From Auanema rhodensis (lineage: Eukaryota; Nematoda; Chromadorea; Rhabditida; Rhabditidae), in assembly GCA_964057225.1 (NCBI GenBank), contig OZ059900.1, forward strand, positions 13,035,638 through 13,099,637: a stretch of DNA of 64,000 nt, in the 5' to 3' direction. The translations under genes and the position numbers were made by a program. Shown one piece after another: positions 1 to 13,200 of this stretch. Within the stretch, counting starts at the first letter, position 1, and the number at the start of each line of letters is the position of its first letter. Under the pieces are notes generated by a model, which saw only the letters and a program-made list of their open reading frames with translations, was not told the DNA's origin and did not search any database.

Positions 1-281
1 CTTTATCCGGTCAAACTATAATGTAAAAGACGCGTCATGTTCATATTCAAATTTGTTTTGCTTTGGCATCTATAGGGTCATATAATCATACTAAGACAGA
101 CAGTTTTCAATATTGCACACTCATGGTGTGCTTTCCAAAATGTATTTCCAACTCAGAAGTTCTCTGGTTTGATTGAGATACTACCTCTAACTTGGGTAAT
201 TAAACCAAATCTATTCAGGAAACTTATGAACTGTTCTAGCCTATCGCCGTATATGTGATCAGTGTACAAAGCTATACAAAG
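1..281. repeat. Reference 281-bp monomer
   Basis: First complete unit, counted at 99 G+C in 281 (35%). Internal landmarks are: the palindrome GACGCGTC at 29-36 (contains an MluI site); CTATAG at 70-75; the interrupted dyad GCACAC-TCATG-GTGTGC at 115-131; a run of small palindromes (TGATCA, TGTACA) near the end; and AAAGCTTT across the junction with the next unit (278-285, contains a HindIII site). The last part holds two imperfect copies of a 10-bp ACAAAGCTAT unit, and its copy number sets the two length classes of the family. Every reading frame of the common unit is broken by stops. The phase chosen is arbitrary. Confidence 0.95.
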
Positions 282-1405
282 CTTTATCCGGTCAAACTAT
301 AATGTAAAAGACGCGTCATGTTCATATTCAAATTTGTTTTGCTTTGGCATCTATAGGGTCATATAATCATACTAAGACAGACAGTTTTCAATATTGCACA
401 CTCATGGTGTGCTTTCCAAAATGTATTTCCAACTCAGAAGTTCTCTGGTTAGATTGAGATACTACCTCTAACTTGGGTAATTAAACCAAATCTATTAAGG
501 AAACTTATGAACTGTTCTAGCCTATCGCCGTATAAGTGATCAGTGTACAAAGCTATACAAAGCTTTATCCAGTCAAACTATAATGTAAAAGACGCGTCAT
601 GTTCATATTCAAATTTGTTTTGCTTTGGCATCTATAGTGTCATATAATCATACTAAGACAAACAGTTTTCAATATTGCACACTCATGGTGTGCTTTCCAA
701 AATGTATTTCCAACTCAGAAGTTCTCTGGTTAGATTGAGATACTACCTCTAACTTGGGTAATTAAACCAAATCTATTCAGGAAACTTATGAACTGTTCTA
801 GCCTATCGCCGTATATGTGATCAGTGTACAAAGCTATACAAAGCTTTATCCGGTCAAACTATAATGTAAAAGACGCGTCATGTTCATATTCAAATTTGTT
901 TTGCTTTGGCATCTATAGGGTCATATAATCATACTAAGACAGACAGTTTTCAATATTGCACACTCATGGTGTGCTTTCCAAAATGTATTTCCAACTCAGA
1001 AGTTCTCTGGTTTGATTGAGATAGTACCTCTAACTTGGGTAATTAAACCAAATCTATTCAGGAAACTTATGAACTGTTCTAGCCTATCGCCGTATATGTG
1101 ATCAGTGTACAAAGCTATACAAAGCTTTATCCGGTCAAACTATAATGTAAAAGACGCGTCATGTTCATATTCAAATTTGTTTTGCTTTGGCATCTATAGG
1201 GTCATATAATCATACTAAGACAGACAGTTTTCAATATTGCACACTCATGGTGTGCTTTCCAAAATGTATTTCCAACTCAGAAGTTCTCTGGTTTGATTGA
1301 GATACTACCTCTAACTTGGGTAATTAAACCAAATCTATTCAGGAAACTTATGAACTGTTCTAGCCTATCGCCGTATATGTGATCAGTGTACAAAGCTATA
1401 CAAAG

Positions 1406-2529
1406 CTTTATCCGGTCAAACTATAATGTAAAAGACGCGTCATGTTCATATTCAAATTTGTTTTGCTTTGGCATCTATAGTGTCATATAATCATACTAAG
1501 ACAGACAGTTTTCAATATTGCACACTCATGGTGTGCTTTCCAAAATGTATTTCCGACTCAGAAGTTCTCTGGTTTGATTGAGATACTACCTCTAACTTGG
1601 GTAATTAAACCAAATCTATTCAGGAAACTTATGAACTGTTCTAGCCTATCGCCGTATAAGTGATCAGTGTACAAAGCTATACAAAGCTTTATCCAGTCAA
1701 ACTATAATGTAAAAGACGCGTCATGTTCATATTCAAATTTGTTTTGCTTTGGCATCTATAGTGTCATATAATCATACTAAGACAAACAGTTTTCAATATT
1801 GCACACTCATGGTGTGCTTTCCAAAATGTATTTCCGACTCAGAAGTTCTCTGGTTTGATTGAGATACTACCTCTAACTTGGGTAATTAAACCAAATCTAT
1901 TCAGGAAACTTATGAACTGTTCTAGCCTATCGCCGTATAAGTGATCAGTGTACAAAGCTATACAAAGCTTTATCCAGTCAAACTATAATGTAAAAGACGC
2001 GTCATGTTCATATTCAAATTTGTTTTGCTTTGGCATCTATAGTGTCATATAATCATACTAAGACAAACAGTTTTCAATATTGCACACTCATGGTGTGCAT
2101 TCCAAAATGTATTTCCAACTCAGAAGTTCTCTGGTTTGATTGAGATACTACCTCTAACTTGGGTAATTAAACCAAATCTATTCAGGAAACTTATGAACTG
2201 TTCTAGCCTATCGCCGTATATGTGATCAGTGTACAAAGCTATACAAAGCTTTATCCGGTCAAACTATAATGTAAAAGACGCGTCATGTTCATATTCAAAT
2301 TTGTTTTGCTTTGGCATCTATAGTGTCATATAATCATACTAAGACAAACAGTTTTCAATATTGCACACTCATGGTGTGCTTTCCAAAATGTATTTCCAAC
2401 TCAGAAGTTCTCTGGTTAGATTGAGATACTACCTCTAACTTGGGTAATTAAACCAAATCTATTCAGGAAACTTATGAACTGTTCTAGCCTATCGCCGTTT
2501 ATGTGATCAGTGTACAAAGCTATACAAAG
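1406..2529. repeat. Higher-order repeat, copy 1 (four monomers)
   Basis: Four successive monomers carry a private series of variants: TTCCGACTC in two neighbouring units (1551 and 1832), then GTGCATTCC in the third (GCAT at 2097). The same series recurs 1,686 bp later (6 x 281) at 3092-4215, which shows that a multi-monomer block was duplicated together. The last unit of this copy has CGTTTATGTG where the other copy has CGTATATGTG. Confidence 0.85.
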
Positions 2530-3091
2530 CTTTATCCGGTCAAACTATAATGTAAAAGACGCGTCATGTTCATATTCAAATTTGTTTTGCTTTGGCATCT
2601 ATAGTGTCATATAATCATACTAAGACAAACAGTTTTCAATATTGCACACTCATGGTGTGCTTTCCAAAATGTATTTCCAACTCAGAAGTTCTCTGGTTAG
2701 ATTGAGATACTACCTCTAACTTGGGTAATTAAACCAAATCTATTCAGGAAACTTATGAACTGTTCTAGCCTATCGCCGTATAAGTGATCAGTGTACAAAG
2801 CTATACAAAGCTTTATCCAGTCAAACTATAATGTAAAAGACGCGTCATGTTCATATTCAAATTTGTTTTGCTTTGGCATCTATAGGGTCATATAATCATA
2901 CTAAGACAGACAGTTTTCAATATTGCACACTCATGGTGTGCTTTCCAAAATGTATTTCCAACTCAGAAGTTCTCTGGTTTGATTGAGATACTACCTCTAA
3001 CTTGGGTAATTAAACCAAATCTATTCAGGAAACTTATGAACTGTTCTAGCCTATCGCCGTATATGTGATCAGTGTACAAAGCTATACAAAG

Positions 3092-4215
3092 CTTTATCCG
3101 GTCAAACTATAATGTAAAAGACGCGTCATGTTCATATTCAAATTTGTTTTGCTTTGGCATCTATAGTGTCATATAATCATACTAAGACAGACAGTTTTCA
3201 ATATTGCACACTCATGGTGTGCTTTCCAAAATGTATTTCCGACTCAGAAGTTCTCTGGTTTGATTGAGATACTACCTCTAACTTGGGTAATTAAACCAAA
3301 TCTATTCAGGAAACTTATGAACTGTTCTAGCCTATCGCCGTATAAGTGATCAGTGTACAAAGCTATACAAAGCTTTATCCAGTCAAACTATAATGTAAAA
3401 GACGCGTCATGTTCATATTCAAATTTGTTTTGCTTTGGCATCTATAGTGTCATATAATCATACTAAGACAAACAGTTTTCAATATTGCACACTCATGGTG
3501 TGCTTTCCAAAATGTATTTCCGACTCAGAAGTTCTCTGGTTTGATTGAGATACTACCTCTAACTTGGGTAATTAAACCAAATCTATTCAGGAAACTTATG
3601 AACTGTTCTAGCCTATCGCCGTATAAGTGATCAGTGTACAAAGCTATACAAAGCTTTATCCAGTCAAACTATAATGTAAAAGACGCGTCATGTTCATATT
3701 CAAATTTGTTTTGCTTTGGCATCTATAGTGTCATATAATCATACTAAGACAAACAGTTTTCAATATTGCACACTCATGGTGTGCATTCCAAAATGTATTT
3801 CCAACTCAGAAGTTCTCTGGTTTGATTGAGATACTACCTCTAACTTGGGTAATTAAACCAAATCTATTCAGGAAACTTATGAACTGTTCTAGCCTATCGC
3901 CGTATATGTGATCAGTGTACAAAGCTATACAAAGCTTTATCCGGTCAAACTATAATGTAAAAGACGCGTCATGTTCATATTCAAATTTGTTTTGCTTTGG
4001 CATCTATAGTGTCATATAATCATACTAAGACAAACAGTTTTCAATATTGCACACTCATGGTGTGCTTTCCAAAATGTATTTCCAACTCAGAAGTTCTCTG
4101 GTTAGATTGAGATACTACCTCTAACTTGGGTAATTAAACCAAATCTATTCAGGAAACTTATGAACTGTTCTAGCCTATCGCCGTATATGTGATCAGTGTA
4201 CAAAGCTATACAAAG
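3092..4215. repeat. Higher-order repeat, copy 2 (four monomers)
   Basis: Second copy of the block at 1406-2529, offset by exactly 1,686 bp. TTCCGACTC recurs at 3237 and 3518 and GTGCATTCC recurs with GCAT at 3783. The flanking units differ in the CCGG/CCAG site, so the shared tract ends close to these limits. Confidence 0.85.
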
Positions 4216-7200
4216 CTTTATCCGGTCAAACTATAATGTAAAAGACGCGTCATGTTCATATTCAAATTTGTTTTGCTTTGGCATCTATAGTGTCATATAA
4301 TCATACTAAGACAAACAGTTTTCAATATTGCACACTCATGGTGTGCTTTCCAAAATGTATTTCCAACTCAGAAGTTCTCTGGTTAGATTGAGATACTACC
4401 TCTAACTTGGGTAATTAAACCAAATCTATTCAGGAAACTTATGAACTGTTCTAGCCTATCGCCGTATATGTGATCAGTGTACAAAGCTATACAAAGCTTT
4501 ATCCGGTCAAACTATAATGTAAAAGACGCGTCATGTTCATATTCAATTTTGTTTTGCTTTGGCATCTATAGTGTCATATAATCATACTAAGACAAACAGT
4601 TTTCAATATTGCACACTCATGGTGTGCTTTCCAAAATGTATTTCCAACTCAGAAGTTCTCTGGTTAGATTGAGATACTACCTCTAACTTGGGTAATTAAA
4701 CCAAATCTATTCAGGAAACTTATGAACTGTTCTAGCCTATCGCCGTATATGTGATCAGTGTACAAAGCTATACAAAGCTTTATCCGGTCAAACTATAATG
4801 TAAAAGACGCGTCATGTTCATATTCAAATTTGTTTTGCTTTGGCATCTATAGTGTCATATAATCATACTAAGACAAACAGTTTTCAATATTGCACACTCA
4901 TGGTGTGCTTTCCAAAATGTATTTCCAACTCAGAAGTTCTCTGGTTAGATTGAGATACTACCTCTAACTTGGGTAATTAAACCAAATCTATTCAGGAAAC
5001 TTATGAACTGTTCTAGCCTATCGCCGTATAAGTGATCAGTGTACAAAGCTATACAAAGCTTTATCCAGTCAAACTATAATGTAAAAGACGCGTCATGTTC
5101 ATATTCAAATTTGTTTTGCTTTGGCATCTATAGGGTCATATAATCATACTAAGGCAGACAGTTTTCAATATTGCACACTCATGGTGTGCTTTCCAAAATG
5201 TATTTCCAACTCAGAAGTTCTCTGGTTAGATTGAGATACTACCTCTAACTTGGGTAATTAAACCAAATCTATTCAGGAAACTTATGAACTGTTCTAGCCT
5301 ATCGCCGTATAAGTGATCAGTGTACAAAGCTATACAAAGCTTTATCCAGTCAAACTATAATGTAAAAGACGCGTCATGTTCATATTCAAATTTGTTTTGC
5401 TTTGGCATCTATAGGGTCATATAATCATACTAAGGCAGACAGTTTTCAATATTGCACACTCATGGTGTGCTTTCCAAAATGTATTTCCAACTCAGAAGTT
5501 CTCTGGTTAGATTGAGATACTACCTCTAACTTGGGTAATTAAACCAAATCTATTCAGGAAACTTATGAACTGTTCTAGCCTATCGCCGTATAAGTGATCA
5601 GTGTACAAAGCTATACAAAGATTTATCCAGTCAAACTATAATGTAAAAGACGCGTCATGTTCATATTCAAATTTGTTTTGCTTTGGCATCTATAGGGTCA
5701 TATAATCATACTAAGGCAGACAGTTTTCAATATTGCACACTCATGGTGTGCTTTCCAAAATGTATTTCCAACTCAGAAGTTCTCTGGTTAGATTGAGATA
5801 CTACCTCTAACTTGGGTAATTAAACCAAATCTATTCAGGAAACTTATGAACTGTTCTAGCCTATCGCCGTATATGTGATCAGTGTACAAAGCTATACAAA
5901 GCTTTATCCGGTCAAACTATAATGTAAAAGACGCGTCATGTTCATATTCAAATTTGTTTTGCTTTGGCATCTATAGTGTCATATAATCATACTAAGACAA
6001 ACAGTTTTCAATATTGCACACTCATGGTGTGCTTTCCAAAATGTATTTCCAACTCAGAAGTTCTCTGGTTAGATTGAGATACTACCTCTAACTTGGGTAA
6101 TTAAACCAAATCTATTCAGGAAACTTATGAACTGTTCTAGCCTATCGCCGTATATGTGATCAGTGTACAAAGCTATACAAAGCTTTATCCGGTCAAACTA
6201 TAATGTAAAAGACGCGTCATGTTCATATTCAAATTTGTTTTGCTTTGGCATCTATAGTGTCATATAATCATACTAAGACAAACAGTTTTCAATATTGCAC
6301 ACTCATGGTGTGCTTTCCAAAATGTATTTCCAACTCAGAAGTTCTCTGGTTAGATTGAGATACTACCTCTAACTTGGGTAATTAAACCAAATCTATTCAG
6401 GAAACTCATGAACTGTTCTAGCCTATCGCCGTATATGTGATCAGTGTACAAAGCTATACAAAGCTTTATCCGGTCAAACTATAATGTAAAAGACGCGTCA
6501 TGTTCATATTCAAATTTGTTTTGCTTTGGCATCTATAGTGTCATATAATCATACTAAGACAAACAGTTTTCAATATTGCACACTCATGGTGTGCTTTCCA
6601 AAATGTATTTCCAACTCAGAAGTTCTCTGGTTAGATTGAGATACTACCTCTAACTTGGGTAATTGAACCAAATCTATTCAGGAAACTTATGAACTGTTCT
6701 AGCCTATCGCCGTATATGTGATCAGTGTACAAAGCTATACAAAGCTTTATCCGGTCATACTATAATGTAAAAGACGCGTCATGTTCATATTCAAATTTGT
6801 TTTGCTTTGGCATCTATAGGGTCATATAATCATACTAAGGCAGACAGTTTTCAATATTGCACAGTCATGGTGTGCTTTCCAAAATGTATTTCCAACTCAG
6901 AAGTTCTCTGGTTTGATTGAGATACTACCTCTAACTTGGGTAATTAAACCAAATCTATTCAGGAAACTTATGAACTGTTCTAGCCTATCGCCGTATAAGT
7001 GATCAGTGTACAAAGCTATACAAAGCTTTATCCAGTCAAACTATAATGTAAAAGACGCGTCATGTTCATATTCAAATTTGTTTTGCTTTGGCATCTATAG
7101 TGTCATATAATCATACTAAGACAGACAGTTTTCAATATTGCACACTCATGGTGTGCTTTCCAAAATGTATTTCCAACTCAGAAGTTCTCTGGTTAGATTG

Positions 7201-10200
7201 AGATACTACCTCTAACTTGGGTAATTAAACCAAATCTATTCAGGAAACTTATGAACTGTTCTAGCCTATCGCCGTATATGTGATCAGTGTACAAAGCTAT
7301 ACAAAGCTTTATCCGGTCAAACTATAATGTAAAAGACGCGTCATGTTCATATTCAAATTTGTTTTGCTTTGGCATCTATAGGGTCATATAATCATACTAA
7401 GGCAGACAGTTTTCAATATTGCACACTCATGGTGTGCTTTCCAAAATGTATTTCCAACTCAGAAGTTCTCTGGTTTGATTGAGATACTACCTCTAACTTG
7501 GGTAATTAAACCAAATCTATTCAGGAAACTTATGAACTGTTCTAGCCTATCGCCGTATAAGTGATCAGTGTACAAAGCTATACAAAGCTTTATCCAGTCA
7601 AACTATAATGTAAAAGACGCGTCATGTTCATATTCAAATTTGTTTTGCTTTGGCATCTATAGTGTCATATAATCATACTAAGACAGACAGTTTTCAATAT
7701 TGCACACTCATGGTGTGCTTTCCAAAATGTATTTCCAACTCAGAAGTTCTCTGGTTAGATTGAGATACTACCTCTAACTTGGGTAATTAAACCAAATCTA
7801 TTCAGGAAACTTATGAACTGTTCTAGCCTATCGCCGTATATGTGATCAGTGTACAAAGCTATACAAAGCTTTATCCGGTCAAACTATAATGTAAAAGACG
7901 CGTCATGTTCATATTAAATTTGTTTTGCTTTGGCATCTATAGTGTCATATAATCATACTAAGACAAACAGTTTTCAATATTGCACACTCATGGTGTGCTT
8001 TCCAAAATGTATTTCCAACTCAGAAGTTCTCTGGTTAGATTGAGATACTACCTCTAACTTGGGTAATTAAACCAAATCTATTCAGGAAACTTATGAACTG
8101 TTCTAGCCTATCGCCGTATATGTGATCAGTGTATAAAACTATACAAAGCTTTATCCGGTCAAACTATAATGTAAAAGACGCGTCATGTTCATATTCAAAT
8201 TTGTTTTGCTTTGGCATCTATAGTGTCATATAATCATACTAAGACAAACAGTTTTCAATATTGCACACTCATGGTGTGCTTTCCAAAATGTATTTCCAAC
8301 TCAGAAGTTCTCTGGTTAGATTGAGATACTACCTCTAACTTGGGTAATTAAACCAAATCTATTCAGGAAACTTATGAACTGTTCTAGCCTATCGCCGTAT
8401 ATGTGATCAGTGTACAAAGCTATACAAAGCTTTATCCGGTCAAACTATAATGTAAAAGACGCGTCATGTTCATATTCAAATTTGTTTTGCTTTGGCATCT
8501 ATAGGGTCATATAATCATACTAAGGCAGACAGTTTTCAATATTGCACAGTCATGGTGTGCTTTCCAAAATGTATTTCCAACTCAGAAGTTCTCTGGTTAG
8601 ATTGAGATACTACCTCTAACTTGGGTAATTAAACCAAATCTATTCAGGAAACTTATGAACTGTTCTAGCCTATCGCCGTATAAGTGATCAGTGTACAAAG
8701 CTATACAAAGCTTTATCCAGTCAAACTATAATGTAAAAGACGCGTCATGTTCATATTCAAATTTGTTTTGCTTTGGCATCTATAGGGTCATATAATCATA
8801 CTAAGGCAGACAGTTTTCAATATTGCACACTCATGGTGTGCTTTCCAAAATGTATTTCCAACTCAGAAGTTCTCTGGTTAGATTGAGATACTACCTCTAA
8901 CTTGGGTAATTAAACCAAATCTATTCAGGAAACTTATGAACTGTTCTAGCCTATCGCCGTATAAGTGATCAGTGTACAAAGCTATACAAAGCTTTATCCA
9001 GTCAAACTATAATGTAAAAGACGCGTCATGTTCATATTCAAATTTGTTTTGCTTTGGCATCTATAGGGTCATATAATCATACTAAGGCAGACAGTTTTCA
9101 ATATTGCACACTCATGGTGTGCTTTCCAAAATGTATTTCCAACTCAGAAGTTCTCTGGTTAGATTGAGATACTACCTCTAACTTGGGTAATTAAACCAAA
9201 TCTATTCAGGAAACTTATGAACTGTTCTAGCCTATCGCCGTATATGTGATCAGTGTACAAAGCTATACAAAGCTTTATCCGGTCAAACTATAATGTAAAA
9301 GACGCGTCATGTTCATATTCAAATTTGTTTTGCTTTGGCATCTATAGTGTCATATAATCATACTAAGACAAACAGTTTTCAATATTGCACACTCATGGTG
9401 TGCTTTCCAAAATGTATTTCCAACTCAGAAGTTCTCTGGTTAGATTGAGATACTACCTCTAACTTGGGTAATTAAACCAAATCTATTCAGGAAACTTATG
9501 AACTGTTCTAGCCTATCGCCGTATATGTGATCAGTGTACAAAGCTATACAAAGCTTTATCCGGTCAAACTATAATGTAAAAGACGCGTCATGTTCATATT
9601 CAAATTTGTTTTGCTTTGGCATCTATAGTGTCATATAATCATACTAAGACAAACAGTTTTCAATATTGCACACTCATGGTGTGCTTTCCAAAATGTATTT
9701 CCAACTCAGAAGTTCTCTGGTTAGATTGAGATACTACCTCTAACTTGGGTAATTAAACCAAATCTATTCAGGAAACTTATGAACTGTTCTAGCCTATCGC
9801 CGTATATGTGATCAGTGTACAAAGCTATACAAAGCTTTATCCGGTCAAACTATAATGTAAAAGACGCGTCATGTTCATATTCAAATTTGTTTTGCTTTGG
9901 CATCTATAGGGTCATATAATCATACTAAGACAAACAGTTTTCAATATTGCACTCTCATGGTGTGCTTTCCAAAATGTATTTCCAACTCAGAAATTCTCTG
10001 GTTAGATTGAGATACTACCTCTAACTTGGGTAATTAAACCAAATCTATTCAGGAAACTTATGAACTGTTCTAGCCTATCGCCGTATATGTGATCAGTGTA
10101 CAAAGCTATACAAAGCTTTATCCGGTCAAACTATAATGTAAAAGACGCGTCATGTTCATATTCAAATTTGTTTTGCTTTGGCATCTATAGTGTCATATAA

Positions 10201-13200
10201 TCATACTAAGACAAACAGTTTTCAATATTGCACACTCATGGTGTGCTTTCCAAAATGTATTTCCAACTCAGAAGTTTTCTGGTTAGATTGAGATACTACC
10301 TCTAACTTGGGTAATTAAACCAAATCTATTCAGGAAACTTATGAACTGTTCTAGCCTATCGCCGTATATGTGATCAGTGTACAAAGCTATACAAAGCTTT
10401 ATCCGGTCAAACTATAATGTAAAAGACGCGACATGTTCATATTCAAATTTGTTTTGCTTTGGCATCTATAGTGTCATATAATCATACTAAGACAAACAGT
10501 TTTCAATATTGCACACTCATGGTGTGCTTTCCAAAATGTATTTCCAACTCAGAAGTTCTCTGGTTAGATTGAGATACTACCTCTAACTTGGGTAATTAAA
10601 CCAAATCTATTCAGGAAACTTATGAACTGTTCTAGCCTATCGCCGTATATGTGATCAGTGTACAAAGCTATACAAAGCTTTATCCGGTCAAACTATAATG
10701 TAAAAGACGCGTCATGTTCATATTCAAATTTGTTTTGCTTTGGCATCTATAGTGTCATATAATCATACTAAGACAAACAGTTTTCAATATTGCACACTCA
10801 TGGTGTGCTTTCCAAAATGTATTTCCAACTCAGAAGTTCTCTGGTTAGATTGAGATACTACCTCTAACTTGGGTAATTAAACCAAATCTATTCAGGAAAC
10901 TTATGAACTGTTCTAGCCTATCGCCGTATATGTGATCAGTGTACAAAGCTATACAAAGCTTTATCCGGTCAAACTATAATGTAAAAGACGCGTCATGTTC
11001 ATATTCAAATTTGTTTTGCTTTGGCATCTATAGTGTCATATAATCATACTAAGACAAACAGTTTTCAATATTGCACACTCATGGTGTGCTTTCCAAAATG
11101 TATTTCCAACTCAGAAGTTCTCTGGTTAGATTGAGATACTACCTCTAACTTGGGTAATTAAACCAAATCTATTCAGGAAACTTATGAACTGTTCTAGCCT
11201 ATCGCCGTATAAGTGATCAGTGTACAAAGCTATACAAAGCTTTATCCAGTCAAACTATAATGTAAAAGACGCGTCATGTTCATATTCAAATTTGTTTTGC
11301 TTTGGCATCTATAGGGTCATATAATCATACTAAGGCAGACAGTTTTCAATATTGCACACTCATGGTGTGCTTTCCAAAATGTATTTCCAACTCAGAAGTT
11401 CTCTGGTTAGATTGAGATACTACCTCTAACTTGGGTAATTAAACCAAATCTATTCAGGAAACTTATGAACTGTTCTAGCCTATCGCCGTATAAGTGATCA
11501 GTGTACAAAGCTATACAAAGCTTTATCCAGTCAAACTATAATGTAAAAGACGCGTCATGTTCATATTCAAATTTGTTTTGCTTTGGCATCTATAGGGTCA
11601 TATAATCATACTAAGGCAGACAGTTTTCAATATTGCACACTCATGGTGTGCTTTCCAAAATGTATTTCCAACTCAGAAGTTCTCTGGTTAGATTGAGATA
11701 CTACCTCTAACTTGGGTAATTAAACCAAATCTATTCAGGAAACTTATGAACTGTTCTAGCCTATCGCCGTATATGTGATCAGTGTACAAAGCTATACAAA
11801 GCTTTATCCGGTCAAACTATAATGTAAAAGACGCGTCATGTTCATATTCAAATTTGTTTTGCTTTGGCATCTATAGTGTCATATAATCATACTAAGACAA
11901 ACAGTTTTCAATATTGCACACTCATGGTGTGCTTTCCAAAATGTATTTCCAACTCAGAAGTTCTCTGGTTTGATTGAGATACTACCTCTAACTTGGGTAA
12001 TTAAACCAAATCTATTCAGGAAACTTATGAACTGTTCTAGCCTATCGCCGTATAAGTGATCAGTGTACAAAGCTATACAAAGCTTTATCCGGTCAAACTA
12101 TAATGTAAAAGACGCGTCATGTTCATATTCAAATTTGTTTTGCTTTGGCATCTATAGTGTCATATAATCATACTAAGACAAACAGTTTTCAATATTGCAC
12201 ACTCATGGTGTGCTTTCCAAAATGTATTTCCAACTCAGAAGTTCTCTGGTTTGATTGAGATACTACCTCTAACTTGGGTAATTAAACCAAATCTATTCAG
12301 GAAACTTATGAACTGTTCTAGCCTATCGCCGTATATGTGATCAGTGTACAAAGCTATACAAAGCTTTATCCGGTCAAACTATAATGTAAAAGACGCGTCA
12401 TGTTCATATTCAAATTTGTTTTGCTTTGGCATCTATAGTGTCATATAATCATACTAAGACAAACAGTTTTCAATATTGCACACTCATGGTGTGCTTTCCA
12501 AAATGTATTTCCAACTCAGAAGTTCTCTGGTTTGATTGAGATACTACCTCTAACTTGGGTAATTAAACCAAATCTATTCAGGAAACTTATGAACTGTTCT
12601 AGCCTATCGCCGTATAAGTGATCAGTGTACAAAGCTATACAAAGCTTTATCCGGTCAAACTATAATGTAAAAGACGCGTCATGTTCATATTCAAATTTGT
12701 TTTGCTTTGGCATCTATAGTGTCATATAATCATACTAAGACAAACAGTTTTCAATATTGCACACTCATGGTGTGCTTTCCAAAATGTATTTCCAACTCAG
12801 AAGTTCTCTGGTTAGATTGAGATACTACCTCTAACTTGGGTAATTAAACCAAATCTATTCAGGAAACTTATGAACTGTTCTAGCCTATCGCCGTATAAGT
12901 GATCAGTGTACAAAGCTATACAAAGCTTTATCCAGTCAAACTATAATGTAAAAGACGCGTCATGTTCATATTCAAATTTGTTTTGCTTTGGCATCTATAG
13001 GGTCATATAATCATACTAAGGCAGACAGTTTTCAATATTGCACACTCATGGTGTGCTTTCCAAAATGTATTTCCAACTCAGAAGTTCTCTGGTTAGATTG
13101 AGATACTACCTCTAACTTGGGTAATTAAACCAAATCTATTCAGGAAACTTATGAACTGTTCTAGCCTATCGCCGTATATGTGATCAGTGTACAAAGCTAT

